DNA of 64,000 nt from Deferrisoma camini S3R1 (GTDB lineage: Bacteria; Desulfobacterota; Deferrisomatia; Deferrisomatales; Deferrisomataceae). The DNA is taken from the NCBI RefSeq assembly GCF_000526155.1, contig NZ_JAFN01000001.1, positions 330,824 to 394,823 of the forward strand. The letters run 5' to 3'. Positions within the stretch are counted from its first letter, which is position 1. Each line of letters opens with the position of its first letter. The translations under genes and the position numbers were made by a program. The notes under the pieces were generated by a model that did no database searches, was not told the origin of the DNA, and worked only from the letters and a program-made list of their open reading frames with translations. Shown here in pieces: positions 18,082-26,622 of the stretch.

Positions 18082-19088
18082 GGGTTCGTTTCAAGCGCGC
18101 CAGCCGCGTATACCATTTCGACGCCGGGCCGCTGGAGTGCGGGCCCGGCGATTGGGTGGTGGTGGAGACCGAGCGGGGCATGGCCCTCGGGCAGGTGGCG
18201 GCGGCCCCCCGGGAGATGGAGCCGCCGTCCGGCCAGGTGCTCAAAAAGGTGCTGCGCCGGGCGGGCGAGCGCGACATCCTCCGATACGAGCAGAACTGCG
18301 AGCTCGAAGGGTACGCGTTCCAGGTGTGCCTGGAGAAGATCCGCGAGAAGGGTCTTCCCATGAAGCTCGTGGACGTGGAGTATCTGTTCGACGGATCCAA
18401 GGCGATCTTCTACTTCACGGCCGAGCAACGGGTGGACTTCCGGGAGCTGGTGCGGGAGCTGGCCCGGGAGTTCCATACCCGCATCGAGATGCGCCAGATC
18501 GGGGTGCGCGACGAGGCCAAGCTCGTGGGAGGGGTGGGCCCCTGCGGCCGGGAGCTGTGCTGCGCCACCTGGCTCACCCAGTTCTCGCCGGTGAGCGTGC
18601 GCATGGCCAAGGAGCAGGACGTGGCCCTGAACCCCACCAAGATCTCGGGGGTGTGCGGCCGCCTGATGTGCTGCCTGGGCTACGAGCACGAGGAGTACAA
18701 GCGCGAGGCCAAGCGGTTTCCCCGGCTGGGCAAGACCGTGGAGACCCCCCGGGGAACCGGCAAGGTGGTCCGGCGCAACGTGCTCGAGGGCACCTTCGTC
18801 ATCCAGACCCGCGAGGGCGAGGTGGCGGTGTCGGTGGCCGAGTGGAGCGTCCCCTCCCGCCCCGCCCCGGCGAAGGGGGAGAAGCCCCGGCAGGAGCCCC
18901 GGAGGACGTCCGGCGGCCCCGGGCGGGAGAAGCGCCCCGGCGGAAGAGGCCGCAAGCCCGCCGGACCCAAGCCCGACAAACCCAAGCCGCCGTCCCAGGA
19001 GACGTCGGCCCCATCGGCGGCGGAGCAGCCGGCCGGCCAGGGGCGCAAACGCAGGAGCCGGCGTCGGCCGAGACGCAAAAAGGGATGA
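18066..19088 (+). CDS. ricT: PSP1-domain regulator (RicT/YaaT family)
   Basis: 340-residue protein with a PSP1 domain carrying the conserved cysteines CGRELCC and CGRLMCCLGYEHEEYK. In Bacillus the family member RicT is part of an iron-sulfur complex affecting mRNA processing. The last 80 or so residues are a Lys/Arg/Pro/Gly-rich disordered tail of the kind that often contacts RNA. The TTG at 18066, preceded by GGGAGG, overlaps holB by 16 nt and puts the PSP1 motif VVGVRFKRASRVYHFD right at the start. The holB-ricT-metG order is common. Confidence 0.92.
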   Translation: MARVVGVRFKRASRVYHFDAGPLECGPGDWVVVETERGMALGQVAAAPREMEPPSGQVLKKVLRRAGERDILRYEQNCELEGYAFQVCLEKIREKGLPMKLVDVEYLFDGSKAIFYFTAEQRVDFRELVRELAREFHTRIEMRQIGVRDEAKLVGGVGPCGRELCCATWLTQFSPVSVRMAKEQDVALNPTKISGVCGRLMCCLGYEHEEYKREAKRFPRLGKTVETPRGTGKVVRRNVLEGTFVIQTREGEVAVSVAEWSVPSRPAPAKGEKPRQEPRRTSGGPGREKRPGGRGRKPAGPKPDKPKPPSQETSAPSAAEQPAGQGRKRRSRRRPRRKKG

Positions 19089-19090
19089 CC

Positions 19091-20632
19091 ATGTCGAAGA
19101 CCTTCTACGTGACCACACCGATCTACTACGTCAACGACGTGCCCCACATCGGCCACGCCTACACCACCGTGGCCTGCGACGCCCTGGCCCGGTACAAGCG
19201 CGCCGCCGGCTACGACGTGCTGTTTCTGACGGGCACCGACGAGCACGGCCAGAAGGTTCAGAAAGCGGCGGCGGAGCGGGGCGAGCAGCCCATCGACCTG
19301 GCCAACCGGGTGGTGACCCGGTTCCAGGACCTGTGGAAGGCCCTCGACGTCTCCAACGACCGCTTCATCCGCACCACCGATCCGGCCCACCACCGGTCCG
19401 TCGAAGAGCTGTTCCGTCGGGTGCAGGCCAACGGCGACATCTACCTGGGTGAGTACGAGGACTGGTACTGCACGCCCTGCGAGACCTTCTGGACGGAAAA
19501 CCAGCTCATGGAGGGCAACTGCCCGGACTGCCACCGGCCCACCGACCGGCTCAAGGAGCCCAGCTACTTCTTCCGGATGTCCCGGTACCAGGAGCCCCTG
19601 CTCCGGCACATCGAGGAGAACCCGGACTTCATCCAGCCCGTGAGCCGGCGAAACGAGATCCTGTCGTTCGTGCGGGAGGGGCTGCGGGACCTGTCCATCT
19701 CGCGCACCAGCTTCTCGTGGGGCATCCCGGTCCCGGGCGACCCGGCCCACGTGATCTACGTGTGGTTCGACGCCCTCACCAACTACATCACGGGCGCGGG
19801 CTTCCCGGACGAGGAGGACCGGTTCTCCCGGTACTGGCCGGCCGACGTGCACGTGATCGGCAAGGACATCCTGCGGTTCCACGCGGTGTACTGGCCCACC
19901 TTCCTGATGAGCGCGGGGCTGCCGCTGCCCAAGAAGGTGTTCGCCCATGGCTGGTGGACCGTGGAGGGCAAGAAGATGTCCAAGAGCCTGGGCAACGTGG
20001 TGGACCCGGGAGCCATCGCGGCCGAGTACGGGGTGGATGCGTTTCGCTACTTCCTGCTGCGGGAGGTGCCGTTCGGCCTGGACGGCGATTTCAGCCGAGA
20101 GGCCCTGGTCCACCGGATCAACTCGGACCTGGCCAACGACCTGGGCAACCTGGTGTCGCGGGTGCTGGCCATGGTGGGCAAGTACCGCGACGGCGTGGTG
20201 CCCCGCGTGCTCTCGTTCGGCACCGAAGGGGTGGACGAGGGGCTGCGCGACGCCCTGACGGCGTGCCTGGAGCAGGTGGACGCGGCCATGGACGACCTGG
20301 CGTTCCACAAGGCCCTGACCTCGGTGTGGGAGTTCGTGGGCGTGGTCAACAAGTACGTGGACACCACCGCGCCCTGGGCCCTGGCCAAGGCCCCGGAGAA
20401 GGCCCCGCGCCTGGACCAGGTGCTCTACAACGCCTGCGAGGCCCTGCGGGCCGTGGGCCTTCTGGTGTTCCCGTTCCTGCCCGGCACGGGGCGGGAGATC
20501 TGGCGTCGGCTGGGGCTGCCCCGGCCGGTGGACGAGGGCCGTTTGGAGGAGCTCCGCACCTGGGGCGGCCTTCCGGCCGGCGTGCGCACGGAGCGGGGGA
20601 AGAGCCTGTTCCCCCGGATCGAGGTCCGGTGA
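19091..20632 (+). CDS. metG: Methionyl-tRNA synthetase
   Basis: 513-residue class I synthetase with HIGH motif H19-I-G-H22 and KMSKS at 295-299. The four-cysteine zinc knuckle (C127, C130, C144, C147) puts it in the zinc-bearing class. The C-terminal dimerisation (Trbp111-like) domain is absent. ATG 19091 is favoured because AGGGATG lies six bases before it; ATG 19085, overlapping the ricT stop, is two codons upstream. Its TGA overlaps the GTG of the next gene. Confidence 0.97.
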   Translation: MSKTFYVTTPIYYVNDVPHIGHAYTTVACDALARYKRAAGYDVLFLTGTDEHGQKVQKAAAERGEQPIDLANRVVTRFQDLWKALDVSNDRFIRTTDPAHHRSVEELFRRVQANGDIYLGEYEDWYCTPCETFWTENQLMEGNCPDCHRPTDRLKEPSYFFRMSRYQEPLLRHIEENPDFIQPVSRRNEILSFVREGLRDLSISRTSFSWGIPVPGDPAHVIYVWFDALTNYITGAGFPDEEDRFSRYWPADVHVIGKDILRFHAVYWPTFLMSAGLPLPKKVFAHGWWTVEGKKMSKSLGNVVDPGAIAAEYGVDAFRYFLLREVPFGLDGDFSREALVHRINSDLANDLGNLVSRVLAMVGKYRDGVVPRVLSFGTEGVDEGLRDALTACLEQVDAAMDDLAFHKALTSVWEFVGVVNKYVDTTAPWALAKAPEKAPRLDQVLYNACEALRAVGLLVFPFLPGTGREIWRRLGLPRPVDEGRLEELRTWGGLPAGVRTERGKSLFPRIEVR

Positions 20633-22008
20633 TCGTCGACACCCACGCCCACCTCACCCTGGAGGGGCTGCGGGAGGACGTGGAAGGGGTCCTCTCCCGC
20701 GCCCGCCGGGCCGGGGTGGGCGCCGTGATCACGGTGGGCATCGACCCGGAGGACAGCCGCGAGGCCGTGGCCGTGGCCGAGGCCCGGTCCGGGGTGTGGG
20801 CCACGGTGGGGGTGCATCCCCACGAGGCGGCCCGGGTCACGGACGCCCATCTGGACGACCTGGCCGACCTGGCCCGGTCGTCGGATCGCGTGGTGGCCTG
20901 GGGGGAGATCGGGCTCGACTACTTCCGGGACCGCTCTCCGCGGGAGGCCCAGCAGCAGCGGTTCCGGGACCAGCTTCGGAGGGCCCGGGAGCTGGGCCTG
21001 CCCGTGGTGATCCACGACCGGGAGGCCCACGAGGACACCCTGCGGATCCTGAAGGACGAGGCCGGGGAGGGCCTGCGGGGGGTGTTCCACTGCTTCTCGG
21101 GCGACCTGGCCCTGGCCCGGGAGGTGCTGACCCTGGGGTTCTACCTGTCGGTGCCTGGCACGGTGACCTACCCCCGCAACGACCGGTTGCGCGAGGTGGT
21201 GGCCCACGTGCCCCTGGAGCGGGTGCTCCTGGAGACCGACTGCCCGTTCCTGGCGCCCCAGCCGAAGCGGGGCCGGACCAACGAGCCGGCGTACGTCGTG
21301 CACACCGCGGCCGAGGTGGCCCGGGTGCGCGGGCTCGAGGTGGAGGACGTGGCCCGCATCACCACCCGGGCGTGCCGGGATCTGTTCGGGATCGGGGAGG
21401 TCCGGGCCACCCCCATCGCTTATCCGATCCGTCGGAGCCTGTACCTGAACGTGACCGACCGGTGCACCAACCGGTGCGCCTTCTGCCCCAAACACCGGGC
21501 CCCGGTGGTGAAGGGCCACGACCTGGCCCTGGACCGCGAGCCCACGGCCGACGAGGTGCTGGCGGCGGTGGAGGCCCAGGGCGGCCCCGATGCGTGGGAC
21601 GAGGTGGTGTTCTGCGGGTTCGGGGAGCCCCTGCTTCGGCTCGACCTGGTCAAGCAGGTGGCCCGGGAGCTGCGGGCCCGGGGCGCCCGGCGGATCCGGG
21701 TCAACACCGACGGGCTCGCCAGCGCGGTGCACCGCCGCGACGTGCCGGCCGAGCTCGCGGGCCTGGTGGACGCCGTGTCGGTCAGCCTGAACGCGCCCGA
21801 TGCCGAGACGTACGAGCGGCTGTGTCGTCCGGGCATTCCGGACGCCTACCGGGCCGTGCTGGGGTTTCTGGTCCAGGCCCGGGAGCACATCCCCGAGGTC
21901 ACGGCCTCGGTGGTGGCCGTGCCGGGGCTGGACGTGGAGGCGTGCCGCCGCCGGGCCGAGGAGCTGGGGGTGCGGTTCCGGGTTCGGCCGTACAACGAGG
22001 TGGGGTAG
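20629..22008 (+). CDS. TatD-family metal-dependent hydrolase fused to a radical SAM domain
   Basis: A 459-residue two-domain protein. Residues 1 to about 257 are a TatD amidohydrolase-fold nuclease (DTHAHL metal motif, VGVHPHEA, GEIGLDYFRD, HCFSGD, ETDCPFLAP). Residues from about 270 form a compact radical SAM domain with the 4Fe-4S motif C279-x3-C283-x2-C286 (CTNRCAFC), the GFGEPLLR SAM-binding strand and RVNTDGLA. Elsewhere these are usually two adjacent genes (the TatD-linked radical SAM family); here they are one chain with no stop between. The GTG start overlaps the metG stop. The reaction of the radical SAM half is unknown. Confidence 0.9.
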   Translation: MIVDTHAHLTLEGLREDVEGVLSRARRAGVGAVITVGIDPEDSREAVAVAEARSGVWATVGVHPHEAARVTDAHLDDLADLARSSDRVVAWGEIGLDYFRDRSPREAQQQRFRDQLRRARELGLPVVIHDREAHEDTLRILKDEAGEGLRGVFHCFSGDLALAREVLTLGFYLSVPGTVTYPRNDRLREVVAHVPLERVLLETDCPFLAPQPKRGRTNEPAYVVHTAAEVARVRGLEVEDVARITTRACRDLFGIGEVRATPIAYPIRRSLYLNVTDRCTNRCAFCPKHRAPVVKGHDLALDREPTADEVLAAVEAQGGPDAWDEVVFCGFGEPLLRLDLVKQVARELRARGARRIRVNTDGLASAVHRRDVPAELAGLVDAVSVSLNAPDAETYERLCRPGIPDAYRAVLGFLVQAREHIPEVTASVVAVPGLDVEACRRRAEELGVRFRVRPYNEVG

Positions 22009-22037
22009 GGGAGACCCGACGCGGCGCCCGATGTGCC

Positions 22038-22061
22038 GGCCGCCCGCGGGGCGGCCTTTTT
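22038..22061 (+). terminator. Strong terminator after the tatD/radical-SAM gene
   Basis: Perfect 8-bp stem GGCCGCCC / GGGCGGCC with a 3-base loop, followed by TTTTT. It ends the long operon that starts at obgE or earlier. Confidence 0.92.
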
Positions 22062-22099
22062 GTTAGCGCCGGATCCTACGGGGGATCCGGCGACAAAAC

Positions 22100-22277
22100 G
22101 GGCCCGTTTTTTCCGGAGGGCGAGCCAAGGAGCCGCACGCGGCTCTCCAACAGATCCCATGCCCCCCGGACTGTGAGGTGCTGGCGCAGACCTAGGAGAT
22201 AGAGGAGGCTTTCAGCCTCCCAGCTTTCTAGCTTTCCAGCGGGCCGAAGGCCCCAACGATTCGAGGAGGAAGTTCCG
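22100..22277. repeat. Repeat mosaic upstream of greA
   Basis: A decayed end of the 187-bp element (GAGCCAAGGAGCCGCACGCG, CCAACAGATCCCATGCCCCC), octamer repeats (CAGCCTCCCAGCTTTCTAGC, about 22212-22240) and the GGGCCGAAGGCCC hairpin (22241-22253) without a heptamer array, then the greA ribosome-binding site GAGGAGGAAG. Confidence 0.65.
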
Positions 22278-22757
22278 ATGAGCCGGATGCCGATCACGAG
22301 GCAGGGATACTCGAGGCTTCGCGAGGAGCTGGAACGGTTGAAAAAGGTGGACCGGGTCGAGATCGTCAAGGAGATCCAGGCCGCCCGGGCCCACGGCGAC
22401 ATCTCGGAGAACGCCGAGTACCACGCCGCCCGGGAGAAGCAGGGGTGGATCGAGGCGAAGATCCGGGACCTGGAGACCAAGCTGGCCGAGTCGGACATCG
22501 TGGACCCGCCCCGCGGGCCCCAGGAGCGGGTGCGGTTCGGGGTGCGGGTGCGGCTCGAGGACCTGGACACCGGCGAGGAGAAGGTCTACGAGATCGTGGG
22601 CCCCCACGAGTCCGACGTGAACGAGGGCCGGATCTCCATCACCTCCCCCCTGGCCCGGGCGCTCCTGAACAAGGAGGTGGGCGACGACGTGGAGGTGGAC
22701 GCCCCCCGGGGCGTCAAAGAGTACGAGATCCTGGAGATCGAGGGGTTGGGAAGCTAG
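22278..22757 (+). CDS. greA: Transcription elongation factor GreA
   Basis: Rescues backtracked RNA polymerase by stimulating transcript cleavage. The 159-residue product has an N-terminal coiled coil with the acidic tip motif GDISENAEYHAAREKQ (about residues 40-55) and a C-terminal FKBP-like domain with ISITSPLARALLNKEVGDDV. Single gene preceded by repeats. Confidence 0.97.
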   Translation: MSRMPITRQGYSRLREELERLKKVDRVEIVKEIQAARAHGDISENAEYHAAREKQGWIEAKIRDLETKLAESDIVDPPRGPQERVRFGVRVRLEDLDTGEEKVYEIVGPHESDVNEGRISITSPLARALLNKEVGDDVEVDAPRGVKEYEILEIEGLGS

Positions 22758-22874
22758 CCCGGCAGATCCCACCCTCGCCCTCCCTCTCCCGCGGGGGGGG
22801 CGGCGGGGCGAGGAACCCCTGCCCGCCCTTCCATCCCAACGTCCGAACGTCCCACCGTTCCTGGAGGATCTTCC

Positions 22875-23765
22875 ATGACCCAGACCGTGTACGAGACGAA
22901 CCTGGAGGGGCTTCGGCTGGTGAGCCGGGGCAAGGTGCGCGACATCTACGATCTCGGGGAGCACCTCCTGATCGTGACCACCGACCGGCTGAGCGCCTAC
23001 GACGTGATCCTGCCCACCCCGATCCCCGGCAAGGGCGAGGTGCTGACCCGGCTGTCGGTTCACTGGTTCGGCCGCACCCAAGACCTGGTGCCCAACCACC
23101 TGGTTTCGGCCGATCCGGCCGAGTTCCCCGAACCGGCCCGGCGCCACGCCGAGGTTTTGGCGGGCCGGAGCATGCTGGTCAAGAAGGCGAAGCCCCTGCC
23201 GGTGGAGTGCATCGTCCGGGGCTACCTGAGCGGCTCCGGGTGGAAGGACTACCAGAGGACCGGGGCGGTGTGCGGGATTCCCCTTCCGGAGGGGCTCCGG
23301 GAGTCCGAACGGCTCCCCGAGCCGATCTTCACCCCCTCCACCAAGGCCGAGGTGGGCGACCACGACGAGAACATCCCGTTCTCCCGGGTCGAGGAGCTGA
23401 TCGGTCCGGACCTGGCCCGGCGGGTGCGCGACCTGGCCCTGGCCGTGTACCAGAGGGGGGCGGACGAGGCGGCCGACAAGGGGATCCTGATCGCCGACAC
23501 CAAGATGGAGTTCGGGCTGCTCGGGGACGAGCTGATCCTGATCGACGAGCTGCTCACCCCGGACTCGTCCCGGTTCTGGCGGGCCGCCGACTACCGGGTG
23601 GGGGTGCCGCAGGAGAGTCTGGACAAGCAGTACGTGCGCGACTACCTGTCGGGTCTCGACTGGGACAAGACCCCGCCGGGCCCGGAGCTGCCCCCGGAGG
23701 TGGTGACCGAGACCTCCCGCCGATACCGGGAGATCCTCGGCATCCTCACCGGACAGCTCCCGTAG
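22875..23765 (+). CDS. purC: Phosphoribosylaminoimidazole-succinocarboxamide synthase
   Basis: SAICAR synthase of purine synthesis. The 296-residue product is of the longer form. RGKVRDIYDL near the start, DRLSAYDVILPTPIPGKGEVLT, KKAKPLPVECIVRGYLSGSG and DTKMEFG are family signatures. The other purine genes purB, purL, purQ and purF follow 5-11 kb downstream on the same strand, each set off by repeat-filled gaps. Confidence 0.97.
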   Translation: MTQTVYETNLEGLRLVSRGKVRDIYDLGEHLLIVTTDRLSAYDVILPTPIPGKGEVLTRLSVHWFGRTQDLVPNHLVSADPAEFPEPARRHAEVLAGRSMLVKKAKPLPVECIVRGYLSGSGWKDYQRTGAVCGIPLPEGLRESERLPEPIFTPSTKAEVGDHDENIPFSRVEELIGPDLARRVRDLALAVYQRGADEAADKGILIADTKMEFGLLGDELILIDELLTPDSSRFWRAADYRVGVPQESLDKQYVRDYLSGLDWDKTPPGPELPPEVVTETSRRYREILGILTGQLP

Positions 23766-23900
23766 GCTTGGCACGGTGCCGTCGGTGGGCATGGGGTTCA
23801 GGAACCGTCCGACTGCCCATCTACCCAGCCGCCTGGCGGGCCGAAGGCCCAAAGCTGCCGGGCAGCGGATCGGGTGCACCGGATGAGGAGGGTGGGCACC

Positions 23901-24665
23901 ATGGGATGGAGGCGCACCGCCGGAATCGTCGCCGCCGCCCTGGCCTCACCGGTGTTCGGTCTGTGGGCCCGGTGGGGCGGGTGGCGCCGGGCGATGCCGG
24001 CGTGGGCCCGGTTCTGCGCCGCGGCGCTGGCCCTCCGGGTCGACCGGAGGGGGCCGGCGCCGCCGCCGGCCGGGCTGGTGGCCGCGAACCACGTGGGCTA
24101 CCTGGACATCCTGTGCCTGGCGGCGACGGTGCCGGGCCGGTTCGTGGCCAAGGACGAGATCCATGGGTGGGCCCTGTTCGGAGCCCTGGCCCGGTGCGGG
24201 GGGACGGTGTTCCTCGACCGGGACCGGCCCCGGGACTGCCTGCCCTGGGTGGACGAGCTGACCCGGCTGTTGGCCGGGGGGGAGCGGGTCGTCCTGTTCC
24301 CCGAGGCCGGGGTCTCGGCCGACGGGAAGACCCTGGGAACGTTTCGGCCCATGCTGTTCGAGGCGGCCATGCGCACGGGTGCGCCCGTGATCCCGGTGGC
24401 GGTGCGCTACCTGGAGCCCCCCGACCCGCGGGTGTGGGCGTGGATCGACGAGCCGGACCTGTGGCGGCACATGCGGACCCGACTGGTCCCCGCGGGCCCG
24501 ATCCGGGCCGAGGTGCGGGTGGCTCCGCCCCTGGACCCGGCCCGGTTCCCCGACCGAAAGGCCCTGGCCGCGGCCGCCCGGCAGACGGTGGCGGAGATGT
24601 GGCGGGGCGAGACGGCTGGGCCGAAGGCCCCAGACCGACCACCGACGACCGAAGGACCCCCATGA
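23901..24665 (+). CDS. 1-acylglycerol-3-phosphate O-acyltransferase (PlsC family)
   Basis: Membrane-bound acyltransferase of the lysophosphatidic-acid type, 254 residues. NHVGYLD (N63-D69) is the catalytic HX4D motif; DRDRPRD and FPEAGVSADG are substrate-binding motifs. ATG 23901 is preferred over two upstream starts because GAGGAGGG precedes it. The last 16 residues (AGPKAPDRPPTTEGPP) are encoded by the GGGCCGAAGGCCC hairpin and heptamer repeat, ending at an ATGA overlap with the acyl-AMP ligase. This is an unusual case of a mobile repeat extending a protein. First gene of a lipid cluster. Confidence 0.9.
   Translation: MGWRRTAGIVAAALASPVFGLWARWGGWRRAMPAWARFCAAALALRVDRRGPAPPPAGLVAANHVGYLDILCLAATVPGRFVAKDEIHGWALFGALARCGGTVFLDRDRPRDCLPWVDELTRLLAGGERVVLFPEAGVSADGKTLGTFRPMLFEAAMRTGAPVIPVAVRYLEPPDPRVWAWIDEPDLWRHMRTRLVPAGPIRAEVRVAPPLDPARFPDRKALAAAARQTVAEMWRGETAGPKAPDRPPTTEGPP
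24618..24655 (+). repeat. GGGCCGAAGGCCC hairpin plus CGACCGA heptamers inside a gene end
   Basis: Same module as at 4720-4769, 29214-29275 and 30602-30635. Here it lies within the 3' coding end of the acyltransferase, directly before the start of the acyl-AMP ligase. Confidence 0.8.
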
Positions 24666-26437
24666 CCGACGCCCGCTTTCCTGACGAACTGGCCGGGGCG
24701 GCCACCCTTCAGCAGGTGCTGGACGAGCGGGTCCGGCGCCAGGGCGGTGAGGTGTGGTTGACCTTGTATGCCAAGGACCGGGTGGGTTGTCGCCTCACCT
24801 ACGCCGACCTTCGGGAGGGGGCCGGCCGGTGGGCGGCCCTCCTGGCCCGGGAGGGGGTGGGGCCGGGGAGCGCCGTGCTCCTGATCCTTCCCACGGAGCG
24901 GGCGTTCTACGAGGCCTACTGGGGCATCCTCCTGGCGGGGGGGGTGCCGGTGCCGGCCTACCCGCCGGTGCGCATGGGGCGTCTGGAGGAGTACCTGGAC
25001 GGCCTGGCCCGGGTGGCCTCGACCGCAGGGGTTCGGCACCTGGTGACCAACGGTCTGATCCGGCCCCTGGTCCGACCCGTGGAGGACCGCATCGGCGAGA
25101 AGGTGCGGTTCCTGACCCCGGGCGACGCGTCCGCCGCGGGCGACGGACCCCGGTTGGCGGTCCGGCCCGACGACCTGGCCCTGCTCCAGTTCACCTCGGG
25201 GTCCACGGGGGCCCAGAAGGGCGTGATGCTGACCCACGCCAACCTCTTGGCCAACCTCCGGGCCATCGCCCACGGAATCCGGCCCGGGCCGGGCGACGTG
25301 GCGGTGTCGTGGCTGCCGCTCTACCACGACATGGGGTTGATCGGGCTCATGCTGGGCTCCCTGTACTTCGGCATCCCCTTGGTGGCGTGCTCGCCCATCG
25401 ACTTCCTGCGGCGGCCGGTGCGGTGGCTGCGCATGTTGTCCGACCACGGGGGCACCCTCACGGCCGGGCCGAACTTCGCCTACAGCCTGGTGGCCCGCAA
25501 GGTCCGGGACGCGGATCTCGCCGGCCTGGACCTGTCGGCGCTAAGGGTGGCCCTGTGCGGGGCCGAGCCGATCCACCCCTCCACCGTGGAGGCGTTCACC
25601 CGCCGGTTCCAGGCCGTGGGGCTTCGGCCGGAGGCGTTCTTCCCGGCCTACGGCCTGGCGGAGAACACCCTGGCGGTGTCCTTCTCCGACCTGGGCCGTC
25701 CCCCACGGCTGCAGGCGGTGCGTGCCGACCGGCTCGAGGCCGAGGGCCGGGCCGAGCCGTGCCCGCGGGGGGACGGTGCCAGGGTGCTGGTGAGCGTGGG
25801 GCGGCCGCTGCCCACGGTGGATGTGGCGGTGGTGGACGAGGCCGACCGCCCCGTGCCCGAGGGCGTGCGGGGCGAGATCGTGGTGCGGGGCCCGTCCGTC
25901 ATGAAGGGGTATTACGGAAACCCCGAGGCCACGGCAGACACCCTCCGGGGCGGGTGGCTCCACACCGGTGACTTGGGGTTCTTCCTGGACGGGCACCTCT
26001 ATGTGTCGGGCCGGAAGAAGGACCTGGTGATCAAGGCCGGCCGGAACTACTTCGCCGAGGACCTGGAGGCCGCCGCCGCCCGGATCGAGGGGGTGAAGCC
26101 CGGCGGGGTGTGCGCCTTCTCCGTGGAGCGGGAGGACCGGGGCACCGAGGAGGTGGTCCTGGTGGTGGAGACCCGGGACCCCCACCCGCGGGAGGGTCTG
26201 GCCGACGAGGTGCGGGCGGCCGTGGCCTCCGCCACGGGGTGCCGCCCCGACCGGGTGGTCGTGGTGCCCGCCCGGACCCTGCCCAAGACCTCGTCGGGCA
26301 AGCTCCAGCGCTTCCGGGCCCGTGCATGGTACCTGGACGGCACCCTGACCCGCCGGGGCGGAGAGCGCCGCACCACGGGTCTGGGGGCGTACCTGCTGGC
26401 GTGGGGCCGGGACGTGGTGCAGCGGCTTCGGCGTTGA
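24662..26437 (+). CDS. Fatty-acyl-AMP ligase (AMP-binding enzyme)
   Basis: 591-residue adenylate-forming enzyme. LQFTSGSTGAQKGVMLTH is the phosphate-binding loop. WLPLYHDMGLIGLMLGSLYFG and GGTLTAGPNFAYSLVARK match the fatty-acyl-AMP-ligase (FAAL) subgroup rather than acyl-CoA synthetases; TGDLGF and GRKKDLVIKAGRNYFAEDLE follow, with the C-terminal Lys in TSSGKLQR. FAALs hand acyl-AMP to a carrier protein, but no carrier domain is fused and none is seen nearby. Between a PlsC-type acyltransferase and inositol-lipid genes, it may activate an acyl chain for an unusual lipid. The ATG overlaps the previous stop. Confidence 0.9.
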   Translation: MTDARFPDELAGAATLQQVLDERVRRQGGEVWLTLYAKDRVGCRLTYADLREGAGRWAALLAREGVGPGSAVLLILPTERAFYEAYWGILLAGGVPVPAYPPVRMGRLEEYLDGLARVASTAGVRHLVTNGLIRPLVRPVEDRIGEKVRFLTPGDASAAGDGPRLAVRPDDLALLQFTSGSTGAQKGVMLTHANLLANLRAIAHGIRPGPGDVAVSWLPLYHDMGLIGLMLGSLYFGIPLVACSPIDFLRRPVRWLRMLSDHGGTLTAGPNFAYSLVARKVRDADLAGLDLSALRVALCGAEPIHPSTVEAFTRRFQAVGLRPEAFFPAYGLAENTLAVSFSDLGRPPRLQAVRADRLEAEGRAEPCPRGDGARVLVSVGRPLPTVDVAVVDEADRPVPEGVRGEIVVRGPSVMKGYYGNPEATADTLRGGWLHTGDLGFFLDGHLYVSGRKKDLVIKAGRNYFAEDLEAAAARIEGVKPGGVCAFSVEREDRGTEEVVLVVETRDPHPREGLADEVRAAVASATGCRPDRVVVVPARTLPKTSSGKLQRFRARAWYLDGTLTRRGGERRTTGLGAYLLAWGRDVVQRLRR

Positions 26438-26463
26438 CACGGCGCAGGGCCGCAAAGTAGATT
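26434..26463 (+). promoter_or_regulatory. Possible promoter for the inositol-lipid genes
   Basis: TTGACA (26434-26439) contains the TGA stop of the preceding gene and is followed 18 bp later by TAGATT (26458-26463). It would give a leader of about 150 nt before the synthase gene. Confidence 0.45.
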
Positions 26464-26622
26464 CCAGCGTTCCGTGCCTGCGCCGGGCCGGGGTTTCCTT
26501 TCCCCCCGGTCGGCGTCCCGGTCCGCCGCCGCGGCCGGCCGGGCCCGGTGGCCCGGGGGACGCCGCGGGGCGGTCCGTCGGATCAGCCGCTTGTCGGTGT
26601 TCATTGGCGAGAGGGGTTCCCA

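Noticed and set aside
22758..22874. Possible riboswitch or attenuator before purC
   Set aside because: Only a short GC-rich leader is present; no purine-riboswitch core or terminator/antiterminator pair could be found.
22445..24661. In-frame extension upstream of the fatty-acyl-AMP ligase
   Set aside because: It runs through greA, purC and the acyltransferase in another frame; the true start is the ATG at 24662 in an ATGA overlap.
26460..26622. In-frame extension of the inositol-phosphate synthase to an upstream start at 26548
   Set aside because: The extra residues are Arg/Gly-rich with no similarity, and the Rossmann motif starts right after the ATG at 26623, which has GAGAGGGG upstream.
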